Shown here: piece after piece, positions 27,344-35,560 of the stretch
How the letters are laid out: the number at the start of each line of letters is the position of its first letter
Position numbering within the stretch: the stretch's first letter is position 1
Notes under the pieces: generated by a model
What the model saw: only the letters and a program-made list of their open reading frames with translations
What the model was told of the DNA's origin: nothing
Databases searched by the model: none
Program-made: the position numbers and the translations under genes
NCBI RefSeq assembly: GCF_013697085.1
Contig: NZ_JACEFT010000025.1
Coordinates: 1-58,320, forward strand
Direction of reading: 5' to 3'
Length of the DNA stretch: 58,320 nt
Origin: Billgrantia kenyensis
GTDB taxonomy: Bacteria; Pseudomonadota; Gammaproteobacteria; Pseudomonadales; Halomonadaceae

Positions 27344-27358
27344 GCACCATTCTGGCCG
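27344..27358. promoter_or_regulatory. NtrC-like half-site upstream of narK
   Basis: GCACCATTCTGGCCG keeps the GCACC-N5-GG part of the NtrC consensus GCACC-N5-GGTGC; the right arm is degenerate. It ends about 80 bases before the -24 element of narK, a spacing like that at nrtA, nasT and nirB. Confidence 0.45.
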
Positions 27359-27438
27359 CACCTTCGCTAGTGAAGAACGATCCCCTAGAGCCCCACCCCG
27401 AACACAACCAAATGTTTTTCAATAACAAGCAGCGAATG

Positions 27439-27454
27439 TGGCAAACCATTTGCT
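27439..27454 (+). promoter_or_regulatory. Sigma-54 promoter of narK
   Basis: TGGCAAACCATTTGCT has the invariant GG and GC exactly 10 bases apart and matches TGGCAC-N5-TTGCW at 10 of 11 positions. The transcript would start near 27465. Confidence 0.82.
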
Positions 27455-27524
27455 TGATATTCACCAAATTGCCAGGTTGGCGTAGACCAGGCTTCCCGCC
27501 GAAGCACGAGTGCGTCAAACCAGA

Positions 27525-27540
27525 CCTTCAACGGAGAAGG
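27525..27540 (+). promoter_or_regulatory. Hexaloop hairpin in the narK leader
   Basis: CCTTC and GAAGG flank the hexaloop AACGGA, with A at loop position 1 and G at position 4 as in ANTAR-binding hairpins. I found no convincing partner hairpin or terminator in this leader, so control by NasR or NasT here is uncertain. Confidence 0.4.
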
Positions 27541-27580
27541 GCGAACGCTTGTATCGACAATCCGTACGAGGTCACAGCCC

Positions 27581-28933
27581 ATGGAAATTCTCAACAAGGC
27601 GAATCGCATTCGCCTCTTGAGCCTGAGCACGCCGCAGATGCGTGCCTTCCACTTCTCCTGGTTCGCTTTTCACATCTGCTTCTTCGGCTGGTTCGGCATC
27701 GCGCCGCTGATGGCGGTGGTGCGTGAAGACCTGAACCTGACCCAGACCCAGATCGGCAACACCATCATCGCCTCGGTGCTGATCACCGTGATCGTGCGCC
27801 TGGCGATCGGCGTGCTCTGCGACAGGATCGGTCCACGCAAGACCTACACCGGTCTGCTGCTGCTGGGCTCGATCCCGGTGATGGGCATCGGTTTCGCCAA
27901 CAGCTTCGAGACCTTCCTGCTGGCCCGCCTGGCCATCGGCGCCATCGGCGCCGCCTTCGTGATCACCCAGTACCACACCACCATGATGTTCGCCCCCAAC
28001 GTGGTGGGTACCGCCAATGCCACCTCCGCCGGCTGGGGCAACCTCGGCGGCGGCACCACCCAGATCCTCATGCCGCTGATCTTCTCGGTCCTGCTGATGC
28101 TCGGCGTCAGCGAGACGCTGGGCTGGCGCCTGGCCATGGTGGTGCCGGGCGTGGTGATGTTCGTTACCGGTATCGGCTACTGGCTGTTCACCCAGGACGC
28201 CCCCAACGGCAACTTCGATGAGCTGCGCGAACGCGGCGAACTGCCCCCGGCCACCGGCGAGAACGGGGCCGGCAGCAGCTTCATGGCCGCGGCCAAGGAC
28301 ATTCGCGTGTGGGCGCTGTTCGTGGTCTACGCCATCTGCTTCGGCGTCGAGCTGACCATCAACAACATCGCCGCCATCTACTTCTTCGACCACTTCGACC
28401 TGACGCTGGCCACTGCCGGCATGATCGCCGGCCTGTTCGGCCTGATGAACGTCTTTGCCCGCACCATGGGCGGCATCTTCTCCGACCTGTTTGCCAAGAA
28501 CGGCGGCCTGAAAGGGCGCGTGCGCTGGCTGTTCATTGCGCTGATCTGCGAAGGGCTCGCCTTGGTGGCCTTCTCACAGATGCACGTGCTGTCGTATGCC
28601 ATCGGCATCATGCTGGTCTTCAGCCTGTTCGTGCAGATGGCCGAGGGCGCCACCTACGGCGTGGTGCCGTTCATCAACAAGAAAGCCCTGGGCGCGGTGG
28701 CCGGCATCGTGGGTGCCGGTGGCAACGTGGGCGCCGTGGCCGCCGCCTTCCTCTTCCGCAGCGAAGCCATCACCTATCAGCAGGGCTTGTTCTATCTCGG
28801 CCTGATCGTGCTGGTACTGGCCTCCTGCGCCCTGCTGGTGCGCTTCAGCGACGAAGTGGAAGCCGAGGAAGCCGAGGCCTATCGCCAGGCCGTGGGCGAG
28901 GAGACCGGCGCCGGCGCGCTGTCGCTGCGCTGA
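27581..28933 (+). CDS. narK: Nitrate/nitrite transporter, MFS family
   Basis: 450 residues with about twelve membrane helices. The paired MFS loops are recognisable (LAIGVLCDRIGPRKTYTGLL), and the nitrate-signature Gly-rich segments are present in NATSAGWGNLGGGTTQILMP and GAVAGIVGAGGNVGAVAAA. It imports nitrate, or exchanges nitrate and nitrite, across the inner membrane. GAGG lies 9 bases before the ATG. It is the first gene of the first nitrate block, behind a sigma-54 promoter, and is followed by nasR. Confidence 0.94.
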   Translation: MEILNKANRIRLLSLSTPQMRAFHFSWFAFHICFFGWFGIAPLMAVVREDLNLTQTQIGNTIIASVLITVIVRLAIGVLCDRIGPRKTYTGLLLLGSIPVMGIGFANSFETFLLARLAIGAIGAAFVITQYHTTMMFAPNVVGTANATSAGWGNLGGGTTQILMPLIFSVLLMLGVSETLGWRLAMVVPGVVMFVTGIGYWLFTQDAPNGNFDELRERGELPPATGENGAGSSFMAAAKDIRVWALFVVYAICFGVELTINNIAAIYFFDHFDLTLATAGMIAGLFGLMNVFARTMGGIFSDLFAKNGGLKGRVRWLFIALICEGLALVAFSQMHVLSYAIGIMLVFSLFVQMAEGATYGVVPFINKKALGAVAGIVGAGGNVGAVAAAFLFRSEAITYQQGLFYLGLIVLVLASCALLVRFSDEVEAEEAEAYRQAVGEETGAGALSLR

Positions 28934-28979
28934 CCGCAAGCGCGGCGGTGCTGGCTGCCGCGACGCTTGCCCAACCTGG

Positions 28980-29000
28980 CCGCCGCCCTCGTGGCGGCGG
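28980..29000 (+). terminator. Hairpin between narK and nasR
   Basis: CCGCCGCC and GGCGGCGG flank CTCGT. It lacks a T tract and sits 25 bases before nasR, so it may only partly separate the two genes. Confidence 0.5.
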
Positions 29001-29025
29001 TCATCGTGTGAGCATGAGGTGAACC

Positions 29026-30384
29026 ATGACCCCTGCCGAACGACTGCTGCTGGCAGCCAAGCGCTGCGAAATCGACGATCTCGAGCACCTTTCCGCCGCC
29101 TGCGACATCGTCGGCGACGTCAGTCGCTTCATCCATGCCCTGCAGAAGGAGCGTGGCGCCTCGAATGTCTACCTGGCCTCCGGCGGCCAGCGCTTCGCCG
29201 ATCGTCGCCGGGAACGCATCAACGAATGCAAGGCCACCGAGCGCGCCTTGCATAGCCGCCTGGAGGCACTGGGCGAGACCGCAGGACGCCCCGCCACCAC
29301 GGCCCGACTGCTCAAGCGGGTCGCCTTCGTCTGGCACGCCCTAGAAGGTCTGGACGCGCTGCGCCGCGACATCGCCGCACTCGGCACCGGTCCCGATGCG
29401 GCAACGCAGTCCTACAACCAGCTGATCAGTTCGCTGCTCTCGGTCGTATTCGAAGTGGCCGATACCGCCGACGACCCCGAGATCACGCTCGCCCTGGTGG
29501 CCATCTTTCACCTCATGCAAGGCAAGGAGCTGGCCGGCCAGGAGCGTGCCTGTGGCGCCGTCGGCTTCACCTCGGGCGAGTTCGACGATGTCCACCGCCA
29601 GCTGCTGCTGCACCTGATCGACGCCCAGCAACGCTGCTTCGACATCTTCCGCGAGTTCACCACCGAGCCGGGCCGGGAACAGTGGCAGCAGCAGATGCCG
29701 CCTCGCACCCTGGCGGGTATCCAGCAGCTGCGCGAAATGGCCTGCGGCGACAGCGAACTGCCGGAAGGCGCGACCACCCTGGGCGAAACCTGGTACGAGC
29801 TGACCACCCGACGCATCGATGCCATGCAGCAAGTGGAAGCCTACCTGATCGGTGAGCTGTCGAGCCTGTGCCTGGAAAAGACGCTCGACGCACGCCGCGG
29901 CCTGGCTGACCACGACGATCTCGCCAAGCAGCTCGACGAAGCTTCGCCGGGGGTCTGCCAGCAGCTGGTGGAGCTGTTCGAGGGCAGCGCCACTCAGGAA
30001 CTGGGCGAGGTCACCGCCCGGGTGGTGGGCTCTTCGCTCAACCGCTCGCTGGTGGAACTGATGCGTGCCCAGGCCGGCCGCCTGGAAAGTCTGGGCGACG
30101 AGCTGGAAAACACACGCCGAGCCCTGCGCGAGCGCAAGCTGATCGAGCGCGCCAAGGGGCTGATCATGTCACATCAGAAGCTGAGCGAGGAGCAGGCCTA
30201 CGCCTTCCTGCGCAAGATGGCCATGGACCAGAGCAAGGGCATGGCGGAAATCGCCCAGACCGTGCTGGGGCTGGCCGATATCCTCCAGCCAGCTGCGCTG
30301 AACGCGAATCCGGATGGGATCGACGGCAGCAAAGGCAGCAATGGTGCATCGCAAAACCGGAACGCACCTTCTCGGCGCCTCTGA
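29026..30384 (+). CDS. nasR: Nitrate-sensing transcription antiterminator, NIT-ANTAR protein
   Basis: 452 residues. The N-terminal helical NIT domain (about residues 30-270; FIHALQKERGASNVYLASGG is typical) senses nitrate and nitrite. The C-terminal ANTAR RNA-binding domain is at about 365-425 (LIERAKGLIMSHQKLSEEQA then YAFLRKMAMD). In Klebsiella, NasR with nitrate bound binds the leader RNA of the nas operon and prevents termination. Here it lies directly upstream of nrtA, whose leader has the matching hairpins. GAGGTG precedes the ATG. A NasS-NasT pair with the same kind of RNA-binding domain is encoded 20 kb away. Confidence 0.93.
   Translation: MTPAERLLLAAKRCEIDDLEHLSAACDIVGDVSRFIHALQKERGASNVYLASGGQRFADRRRERINECKATERALHSRLEALGETAGRPATTARLLKRVAFVWHALEGLDALRRDIAALGTGPDAATQSYNQLISSLLSVVFEVADTADDPEITLALVAIFHLMQGKELAGQERACGAVGFTSGEFDDVHRQLLLHLIDAQQRCFDIFREFTTEPGREQWQQQMPPRTLAGIQQLREMACGDSELPEGATTLGETWYELTTRRIDAMQQVEAYLIGELSSLCLEKTLDARRGLADHDDLAKQLDEASPGVCQQLVELFEGSATQELGEVTARVVGSSLNRSLVELMRAQAGRLESLGDELENTRRALRERKLIERAKGLIMSHQKLSEEQAYAFLRKMAMDQSKGMAEIAQTVLGLADILQPAALNANPDGIDGSKGSNGASQNRNAPSRRL
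30364..30378. promoter_or_regulatory. NtrC-like site upstream of nrtA
   Basis: GCACCTTCTCGGCGC matches GCACC-N5-GGTGC at all but one arm position. It lies in the last codons of nasR, about 90 bases before the -24 element of nrtA. Confidence 0.5.
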
Positions 30385-30467
30385 GCCGAAGAAGGATATT
30401 GACTGGCATCATCCTGCCTCAGGCAAAGCATTGTCATAAAAGAAATTAACTGAATATCCAGGCACCA

Positions 30468-30483
30468 TGGCACCCAAGCTGCA
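30468..30483 (+). promoter_or_regulatory. Sigma-54 promoter of nrtABC
   Basis: TGGCACCCAAGCTGCA matches TGGCAC-N5-TTGCW at 10 of 11 positions with correct GG-GC spacing. The predicted start near 30494 is 3 bases before the first leader hairpin. Confidence 0.82.
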
Positions 30484-30496
30484 AAGCCTTACCGTC

Positions 30497-30556
30497 CGCT
30501 GAGTCAACGACGGTTCAGCGCTTCCATGCAGTACCAGGACCAGACAACGGCGTCTG
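30497..30556 (+). promoter_or_regulatory. ANTAR-binding two-hairpin element in the nrtA leader
   Basis: Hairpin 1 (30497-30520) has a 9-bp stem, with CGCTGA/TCAGCG as its outer part, closing the hexaloop AACGAC at 30506-30511. Hairpin 2 (30541-30556) has CAGAC/GTCTG closing the hexaloop AACGGC at 30546-30551. Both loops have A at position 1 and G at position 4, the signature of ANTAR protein targets. Hairpin 2 shares bases with the 5' arm of the following terminator, so the two structures exclude each other. Confidence 0.82.
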
Positions 30557-30609
30557 CCCAGGTTCCCGTGACATCGTCATGCGAACCAGGGCAGGCGCCG
30601 TTTCTTCTT
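30546..30609 (+). terminator. Leader terminator (attenuator) of nrtABC
   Basis: AACGGCGTCTGCCC (30546-30559) pairs with GGGCAGGCGCCGTT (30589-30602), with one G-T pair; GGTTC and GAACC extend the stem and TTTCTTCTT follows. It ends about 30 bases before nrtA. Without an antiterminator it should stop transcription. Confidence 0.85.
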
Positions 30610-30639
30610 GGCCAGACACTTCCATTGGGAGCCATACCC

Positions 30640-31944
30640 ATGAACAAGATCAACAAGGGCGGCCCGACACTCGACCGCCGCCGTTTTCTCCAGCAGACAG
30701 CCGGCGTCGTGGGCGGTACCGCCCTGCTCAGCAGCCTGCCGCTGAGCTGGGCCATGGCCAGCGGACGGCCGGAAACCACCTCGGCCAAGCTCGGCTTCAT
30801 CGCCCTGACCGATGCCGCTCCGCTGTTCGTGGCGGTGGAGAAGGGCTTCTTCGCCGCCCACGGCATGACCGACGTGGAGGTGCTCAAGCAGTCCTCCTGG
30901 GGCACCACCCGCGACAACCTGGTGCTGGGCTCCCAGCGCAACGGCATCGACGGCGCCCACATCCTCACGCCGATGCCCTACCTGATGAGCGCCGGCGCCA
31001 TCACCCCCAACAACCGGCCGGTGCCCATGACCGTCCTGGCGCGCCTCAACCTCAACGGCCAGTGCATCTCGGTCGGGCGCGACTATGCCGATCTCGAAGT
31101 GCAGCTCGACACAAGCGAATTCGGCCAGGCGCTCGCCGAAAAGCGCGCCGGTGGCGACGAAGCGAGTGCTGCCATGACCTTCCCCGGCGGCACACATGAC
31201 ATGTGGATTCGCTACTGGATGGCGGCCGGCGGCATCGATCCCAACCGCGATGTCTCGACGATTACCATTCCCCCCGCCCAGATGGTGGCCAACATGCGCG
31301 TCGGCAGCATGGACACCTTCTGCGTCTGCGAGCCGTGGAATCAGCAGTTGATCAACCAGGGCATCGGCTACACCGCCAACACCACCGGTGAGATCTGGAA
31401 CGATCACCCCGAGAAAGCCTTCACCTTGAGAACCGACTATGTCGAGGCCAACCCCAACGCCGCCAAGGCGCTGCTGATGGCGGTCATGGAGGCGCAGATG
31501 TGGTGCGAGGACCCGGCCAACCACGATGAGATGGCCCAGATCTGCTCGCGCCGGCGCTGGATCCATGCACCCTACGCCGACCTCATCGACCGCATCCAGG
31601 GCAACTTCGACTACGGCACCGGTCGCGTGATCGAAGACCATCCGCAGATGATGCGCTACTGGAAAAACCAGGCCTCCTACCCCTTCAAGAGCCACGACCT
31701 GTGGTTCCTGACCGAGAACAAGCGCTGGGGCTATCTGCCCCAGGACTTCGACAGCCAGGCGCTGATCGAACAGGTCAACCGCGAGGACCTGTGGCGCGAG
31801 GCTGCCACCGCCCTCGGCGTCGACGCCGCCGACATTCCCGACTCCACCTCCCGCGGCGTGGAGACCTTCTTCGACGGCAAGACCTTCGACCCCGAAGATC
31901 CCCAGGCCTATCTCGACAGCCTCGAGATCAAGCGCCTCGCCTGA
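30640..31944 (+). CDS. nrtA: Nitrate ABC transporter substrate-binding protein
   Basis: 434 residues. The N-terminus carries a twin-arginine signal (DRRRFLQQTAG) and a hydrophobic stretch ending near residue 43. The mature part is a CmpA/NrtA/NasF-type protein (KLGFIALTDAAPLFVAVEKG, FPGGTHDMWIRYWMAAGGID and CEPWNQQLINQGIGY). It binds nitrate in the periplasm and delivers it to NrtB. GGGAG lies 9 bases before the ATG at 30640. It is the first structural gene behind a sigma-54 promoter and an attenuator, and is followed by nrtB after 25 bases. Confidence 0.94.
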   Translation: MNKINKGGPTLDRRRFLQQTAGVVGGTALLSSLPLSWAMASGRPETTSAKLGFIALTDAAPLFVAVEKGFFAAHGMTDVEVLKQSSWGTTRDNLVLGSQRNGIDGAHILTPMPYLMSAGAITPNNRPVPMTVLARLNLNGQCISVGRDYADLEVQLDTSEFGQALAEKRAGGDEASAAMTFPGGTHDMWIRYWMAAGGIDPNRDVSTITIPPAQMVANMRVGSMDTFCVCEPWNQQLINQGIGYTANTTGEIWNDHPEKAFTLRTDYVEANPNAAKALLMAVMEAQMWCEDPANHDEMAQICSRRRWIHAPYADLIDRIQGNFDYGTGRVIEDHPQMMRYWKNQASYPFKSHDLWFLTENKRWGYLPQDFDSQALIEQVNREDLWREAATALGVDAADIPDSTSRGVETFFDGKTFDPEDPQAYLDSLEIKRLA

Positions 31945-31969
31945 CCTGGCACGAGAAGGAGATATCCTC

Positions 31970-32824
31970 ATGAGTAGCGTGCAACACAGCAACACCCTGG
32001 CCAAGACGGCCACACTGCGCTGGGCTCCCGACCTCGCCGCCATTCAGCAAATGCTGATGCAGCGAGTCGTGCCCCCAGTGGTGATCATCGCCCTGCTCGG
32101 CGCCCTGTGGGAGCTGCTCTGCTCCTCCCCCGGCGCCGCGCTGCCGCCCCCCTCCCAAGTGCTGCGCGATACCTGGGAGCTGATCGTCAACCCGTTCTAC
32201 GACTACGGCGGCAACGACGTGGGCATGGCCTGGCAGATTCTGGCCAGCCTCGAGCGAGTGGCCTACGGCTACTCCCTGGCCGTGGTCGCCGGCATCGCCC
32301 TTGGCGTGCTGGTGGGGCAGTCGACCTGGGCCATGCGCGGCCTCGACCCGGTGTTCCAGGTGCTGCGTACCGTACCGCCGCTGGCCTGGCTGCCGATCTC
32401 GCTGGCCGGCTTCCAGGACAGCACCCCCTCGGCGATCTTCGTGATCTTCATCACCGCCATCTGGCCGATCATCATCAACACCTCGGTGGGCATTCGTAAC
32501 ATTCCCGAAGACTACCGCAACGTGGCCCGGGTGCTACGCCTCAACGGCATGGAGTACTTCACCCGCATCATGCTGCCCGCCGCCGCGCCCTACATCTTCT
32601 CGGGGCTGCGCATCGGCGTCGGCCTGTCGTGGCTGGCCATCGTCGCCGCCGAGATGCTGATCGGCGGCGTGGGCATCGGCTTCTTCATCTGGGACGCCTG
32701 GAACGCCTCGATGATCAGCGACATCGTGCTGGCACTGGTCTACGTCGGCATCGTCGGCTTCATCCTCGACCGCATGGTGGCCTTCATCGGCAACCGAGTC
32801 ACCCGCGGCACCGCCCAAGGCTGA
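31970..32824 (+). CDS. nrtB: Nitrate ABC transporter permease
   Basis: 284 residues, about six membrane helices, with the SsuC/TauC/NrtB-type loop NIPEDYRNVARVLRLNGMEY. The N-terminal 40 residues are cytoplasmic. AAGGAG lies 7 bases before the ATG. It forms the inner-membrane channel of the importer with NrtA and NrtC. Confidence 0.93.
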   Translation: MSSVQHSNTLAKTATLRWAPDLAAIQQMLMQRVVPPVVIIALLGALWELLCSSPGAALPPPSQVLRDTWELIVNPFYDYGGNDVGMAWQILASLERVAYGYSLAVVAGIALGVLVGQSTWAMRGLDPVFQVLRTVPPLAWLPISLAGFQDSTPSAIFVIFITAIWPIIINTSVGIRNIPEDYRNVARVLRLNGMEYFTRIMLPAAAPYIFSGLRIGVGLSWLAIVAAEMLIGGVGIGFFIWDAWNASMISDIVLALVYVGIVGFILDRMVAFIGNRVTRGTAQG

Positions 32825-32835
32825 GGAGCAAGAAC

Positions 32836-33705
32836 ATGAGCAATCGCTATCTGAGTATCGAAAACGTCGACATGACCTTTTATGCCAAGGGCATGGAGAG
32901 TCAGGTCCTCAAGGGCATCGATCTCGCCGTGGACCGCGGCGAGTACATCTCCATCATCGGGCACTCCGGCTGCGGCAAGTCGACCCTGCTCAACATCGTC
33001 GCCGGGCTCACCAAGTCCACTTCCGGTGCGGTGATCCTCGACGGCAAGGAGGTCAACTCACCGGGGCCCGATCGCAGCGTGGTGTTCCAGAACCACTCGC
33101 TGCTGCCCTGGCTCACCGTCTACGAGAACGTCGCCCTGGCGGTGAACAAGACCCAACGGGGCAAGAGCAAGGCCGAGCGCCACGAGTGGATCGTCAAGAA
33201 CCTGGAGATGGTGGGCATGGGGCACGCGCTGGACAAGCGCCCGGCGGAGATCTCCGGCGGCATGAAGCAGCGGGTGGGCATCGCCCGGGCGCTGGCCATG
33301 GAGCCCAAGGTGCTGCTGCTCGACGAGCCCTTCGGCGCCCTCGACGCCCTGACCCGCGCCCACCTCCAGGAGGAGGTGATGCGCATCCAGGACGAGCTGG
33401 GCAACACCGTGATCATGATCACCCACGACGTCGACGAGGCGGTGCTGCTCTCGGATCGTATCGTGATGCTGACCAACGGCCCCTCGGCGCGCATCGGCGA
33501 GATTCTCGACATCGACCTGCCGCGGCCCCGCGACCGTATCGCCCTGGCCGACGACCCGCGCTACAACCACTACCGCCAGGAGGTGCTGCGCTTCCTCTAC
33601 GAGAAGCAGCGCAAGGTGGAGAGCCTGGCCCAGCGGCGCGGCGCCGTCGGCGAGAAGGAGAAAGGCGAGAAGCAGAAAGACGAGAAGGAGAAAGCCAGAG
33701 CGTGA
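32836..33705 (+). CDS. nrtC: Nitrate ABC transporter ATP-binding protein
   Basis: 289 residues. Walker A GHSGCGKST, signature ISGGMKQRVGIARAL, Walker B VLLLDEPFGALD, H-loop ITHDVDEAV. It lacks the NrtA-like C-terminal domain found on cyanobacterial NrtC and is instead closer to NasD/NrtD. The last 20 or so residues are a Lys/Glu-rich, repetitive tail (GEKEKGEKQKDEKEK) that is probably disordered and is unusual for the family. A strong terminator follows. Confidence 0.93.
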   Translation: MSNRYLSIENVDMTFYAKGMESQVLKGIDLAVDRGEYISIIGHSGCGKSTLLNIVAGLTKSTSGAVILDGKEVNSPGPDRSVVFQNHSLLPWLTVYENVALAVNKTQRGKSKAERHEWIVKNLEMVGMGHALDKRPAEISGGMKQRVGIARALAMEPKVLLLDEPFGALDALTRAHLQEEVMRIQDELGNTVIMITHDVDEAVLLSDRIVMLTNGPSARIGEILDIDLPRPRDRIALADDPRYNHYRQEVLRFLYEKQRKVESLAQRRGAVGEKEKGEKQKDEKEKARA

Positions 33706-33721
33706 CAGCCAGCTCCGCCAT

Positions 33722-33754
33722 GCCAACGGGCCACCCTTCGGGTGGCCCGTTGGC
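33722..33754. terminator. Strong terminator after nrtC
   Basis: GCCAACGGGCCACCC pairs perfectly over 15 bp with GGGTGGCCCGTTGGC around TTC. It separates the convergent nrt and AtuA transcription units. Confidence 0.85.
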
Positions 33755-33768
33755 GCGTTGAGCCGACC

Positions 33769-34140
33769 TTAAAGGGCGTCGTCCGCGAGCGTCACGCCCA
33801 TGCCCAGCAGCAGGAAGGAAAGCGTCTTGCCGTGGCCATCCAGATTCAATGCACCGTTGACCCCGCCCTGCAGCACGTCGTCGATCACCAGGTTCATACC
33901 GGCAAGCCCCGGCATCAGGTAGCGGCGCACGCGGCTGGCACCACGATGGGCGAACAGCGCCAGCACCCGCTCCTCGGTGACCTGCTCCACCAAGGTGTCG
34001 TAGTGGTGCGGCTCATAGGCGAACAGCGCCAGGTTGAGGCGATCGCCCTTGTCGCCGGCGCGGGCATGGGCCAGGCGGTGCAGGGCTACCGCATGTCCCG
34101 CCCGGGGGCTCGCGGCCGGGTTCACGTCAGCGTGCGCCAT
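33769..34140 (-). CDS. AtuA-related small protein
   Basis: 123 residues. It matches the small C-terminal domain of AtuA proteins (LAHARAGDKGDRLNLALFAY, then RVRRYLMPGLAGMNLVIDDV), here encoded separately from the large part. The start at 34140 lies 14 bases inside the end of the upstream gene in another frame, so the two are coupled. The biochemical role is not established; the gene probably forms a complex with the DUF1446 protein. Confidence 0.82.
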   Translation of the reverse strand: MAHADVNPAASPRAGHAVALHRLAHARAGDKGDRLNLALFAYEPHHYDTLVEQVTEERVLALFAHRGASRVRRYLMPGLAGMNLVIDDVLQGGVNGALNLDGHGKTLSFLLLGMGVTLADDAL

Positions 34141-35560
34141 GGGCGACCCTCCCCTCGTTGGCTGTGTTCGGCTCGAAAAGAGTGGTATCGAACCGGGTTG
34201 TATCGAACAGGGCGGCAAAGGCTTCCACGTCGCTGCGCCGCACCAGGTAGGAGGCGGTACATACGCGGCGCTGAAACTGACGACGCACCCCGCCGCCGCC
34301 AGCCGGACCGGCGCAGTAGAGCGCCAGCAGCTCCTGGGTGGCGCGCTCTACCCAGCGCCGCTCGACGTGCTCGGCAGCCAGGCGCAGACGATAGTCGCCG
34401 CTGGCGGCTACCGGCACGCTGCGCTGCAGGTCGCCGGCATCGCTGTCAAACACGCTGGCATGGCCGACGATATCCAGCCGCGAGCGCAGTTCCGGCGGCG
34501 CGCGAAAGGTCAGCCGCTCGCGCAGTACCTCGGCGGCCAGCTGCGCTCGGGCCAGCGCGTTGGGCCCGGCGTAGGAGATCTCCGCCTCGCCCTGCCAGCC
34601 GCCCTCGTAGCAGACGGTGGTCTTGAGCCGCTGCGGCGCCGGCTTGCCGCGAATGCCGCGCACCGCCACCCGGTCGGGGCCGATCTGCTCCACCTGCACG
34701 GCGGAAAGGTCCACCACCACGTCGGGGGTCAGGTAGTTGGCCGGGTCGTGCACCTCGTAGAGCAGCTGCTCCTTGACCGTGCGCACGGTGACCAGACCGC
34801 CGGTGCCGGCGGGCTTGGTCACCACCAAGCTGCCGTCTTCCTCCACCTCGATGATCGGATAGCCGACCCGGGCCAGGCCCGGCACCTCCTTGCAGCCCGG
34901 GTCGGCAAAATAACCCCCCGTGACCTGCGCGCCGCACTCGCCCAGATGACCGGCCATCATGCCGGCGGCCAAGCGGTCCCAGTCGTTCCAGGCCCAGCCG
35001 AAGTGGTGCACCAGCGGCGCCAAAAACAGCGCCGGATCGGCCACCCGGCCGCTGACCACCACCTCGGCGCCGAGCTCCAGCGCCTCGACCAGGGGTGCGG
35101 CGCCAAGATAGACGTTGGCCGAGATCAGCGCCTCCTCGCCGGGCAGCTCGCGGCTCTCCGCCTCCCAGCGCTCGAGGTCGACTTCGCCCAGCCGTGCACG
35201 GATGTCGTCGCCGTGCACCCGACCGATCCTCGCTCCACCTCGCTCGCTGCGGGCGGCCAGCTCGGCCACCACGCCACAGGCCCCATCCGGGTTGGCCGCA
35301 CCGAAGTTGCCGAGAATGGCGATGCCGTGCTTGAGGCAGTCGTCGAGCACCGGGTCGAGCAGCTCCTCCAGCAATGGCTCGAAGCCCGCCGTGGGGTCGT
35401 CGCGCAAGGCGCGATGGGCGCCGGCGAGAGTACGCTCGCCCAGGGTCTCGAAGATCAGCGCGGCGGGCTGGCCACGGCGGATCAGCTCTTTCACCACGGG
35501 GATGGCGGCATCGGTACGGTCACCGGAGAAGCCGGCCCCGCTGCCCAACAGAAAGGTCAT
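34127..35560 (-). CDS. AtuA-type DUF1446 family protein
   Basis: 477 residues with the DUF1446 hallmarks: GSGAGFSGDRTDAAI at the N-terminus, ANVYLGAAPLVEALELGAEV, VSGRVADPALFLAPLVHHFG and GGLVTVRTVKEQLLYEVHDP. AtuA of Pseudomonas belongs to a terpene-degradation cluster, but most DUF1446 proteins lie in other contexts and their reaction is unknown. No other Atu gene (carboxylase or acyl-CoA dehydrogenase) is present. It overlaps the TRAP permease gene by four bases (ATGA), which ties it to uptake of an organic acid. Function inferred only as catabolic. Confidence 0.82.
   Translation of the reverse strand: MTFLLGSGAGFSGDRTDAAIPVVKELIRRGQPAALIFETLGERTLAGAHRALRDDPTAGFEPLLEELLDPVLDDCLKHGIAILGNFGAANPDGACGVVAELAARSERGGARIGRVHGDDIRARLGEVDLERWEAESRELPGEEALISANVYLGAAPLVEALELGAEVVVSGRVADPALFLAPLVHHFGWAWNDWDRLAAGMMAGHLGECGAQVTGGYFADPGCKEVPGLARVGYPIIEVEEDGSLVVTKPAGTGGLVTVRTVKEQLLYEVHDPANYLTPDVVVDLSAVQVEQIGPDRVAVRGIRGKPAPQRLKTTVCYEGGWQGEAEISYAGPNALARAQLAAEVLRERLTFRAPPELRSRLDIVGHASVFDSDAGDLQRSVPVAASGDYRLRLAAEHVERRWVERATQELLALYCAGPAGGGGVRRQFQRRVCTASYLVRRSDVEAFAALFDTTRFDTTLFEPNTANEGRVAHGAR

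Noticed and set aside
30404..30417. Second sigma-54-like sequence (TGGCATCATCCTGC) upstream of nrtA
   Set aside because: The GG and GC are only 9 bases apart; spacing is strict, and a well-matched element lies at 30468.
34127..34140. Frameshift splitting one AtuA gene
   Set aside because: The downstream small gene has its own ATG within the overlap, both reading frames are intact, and separate small AtuA-related genes are known, so a natural gene pair is more likely than a broken fusion.
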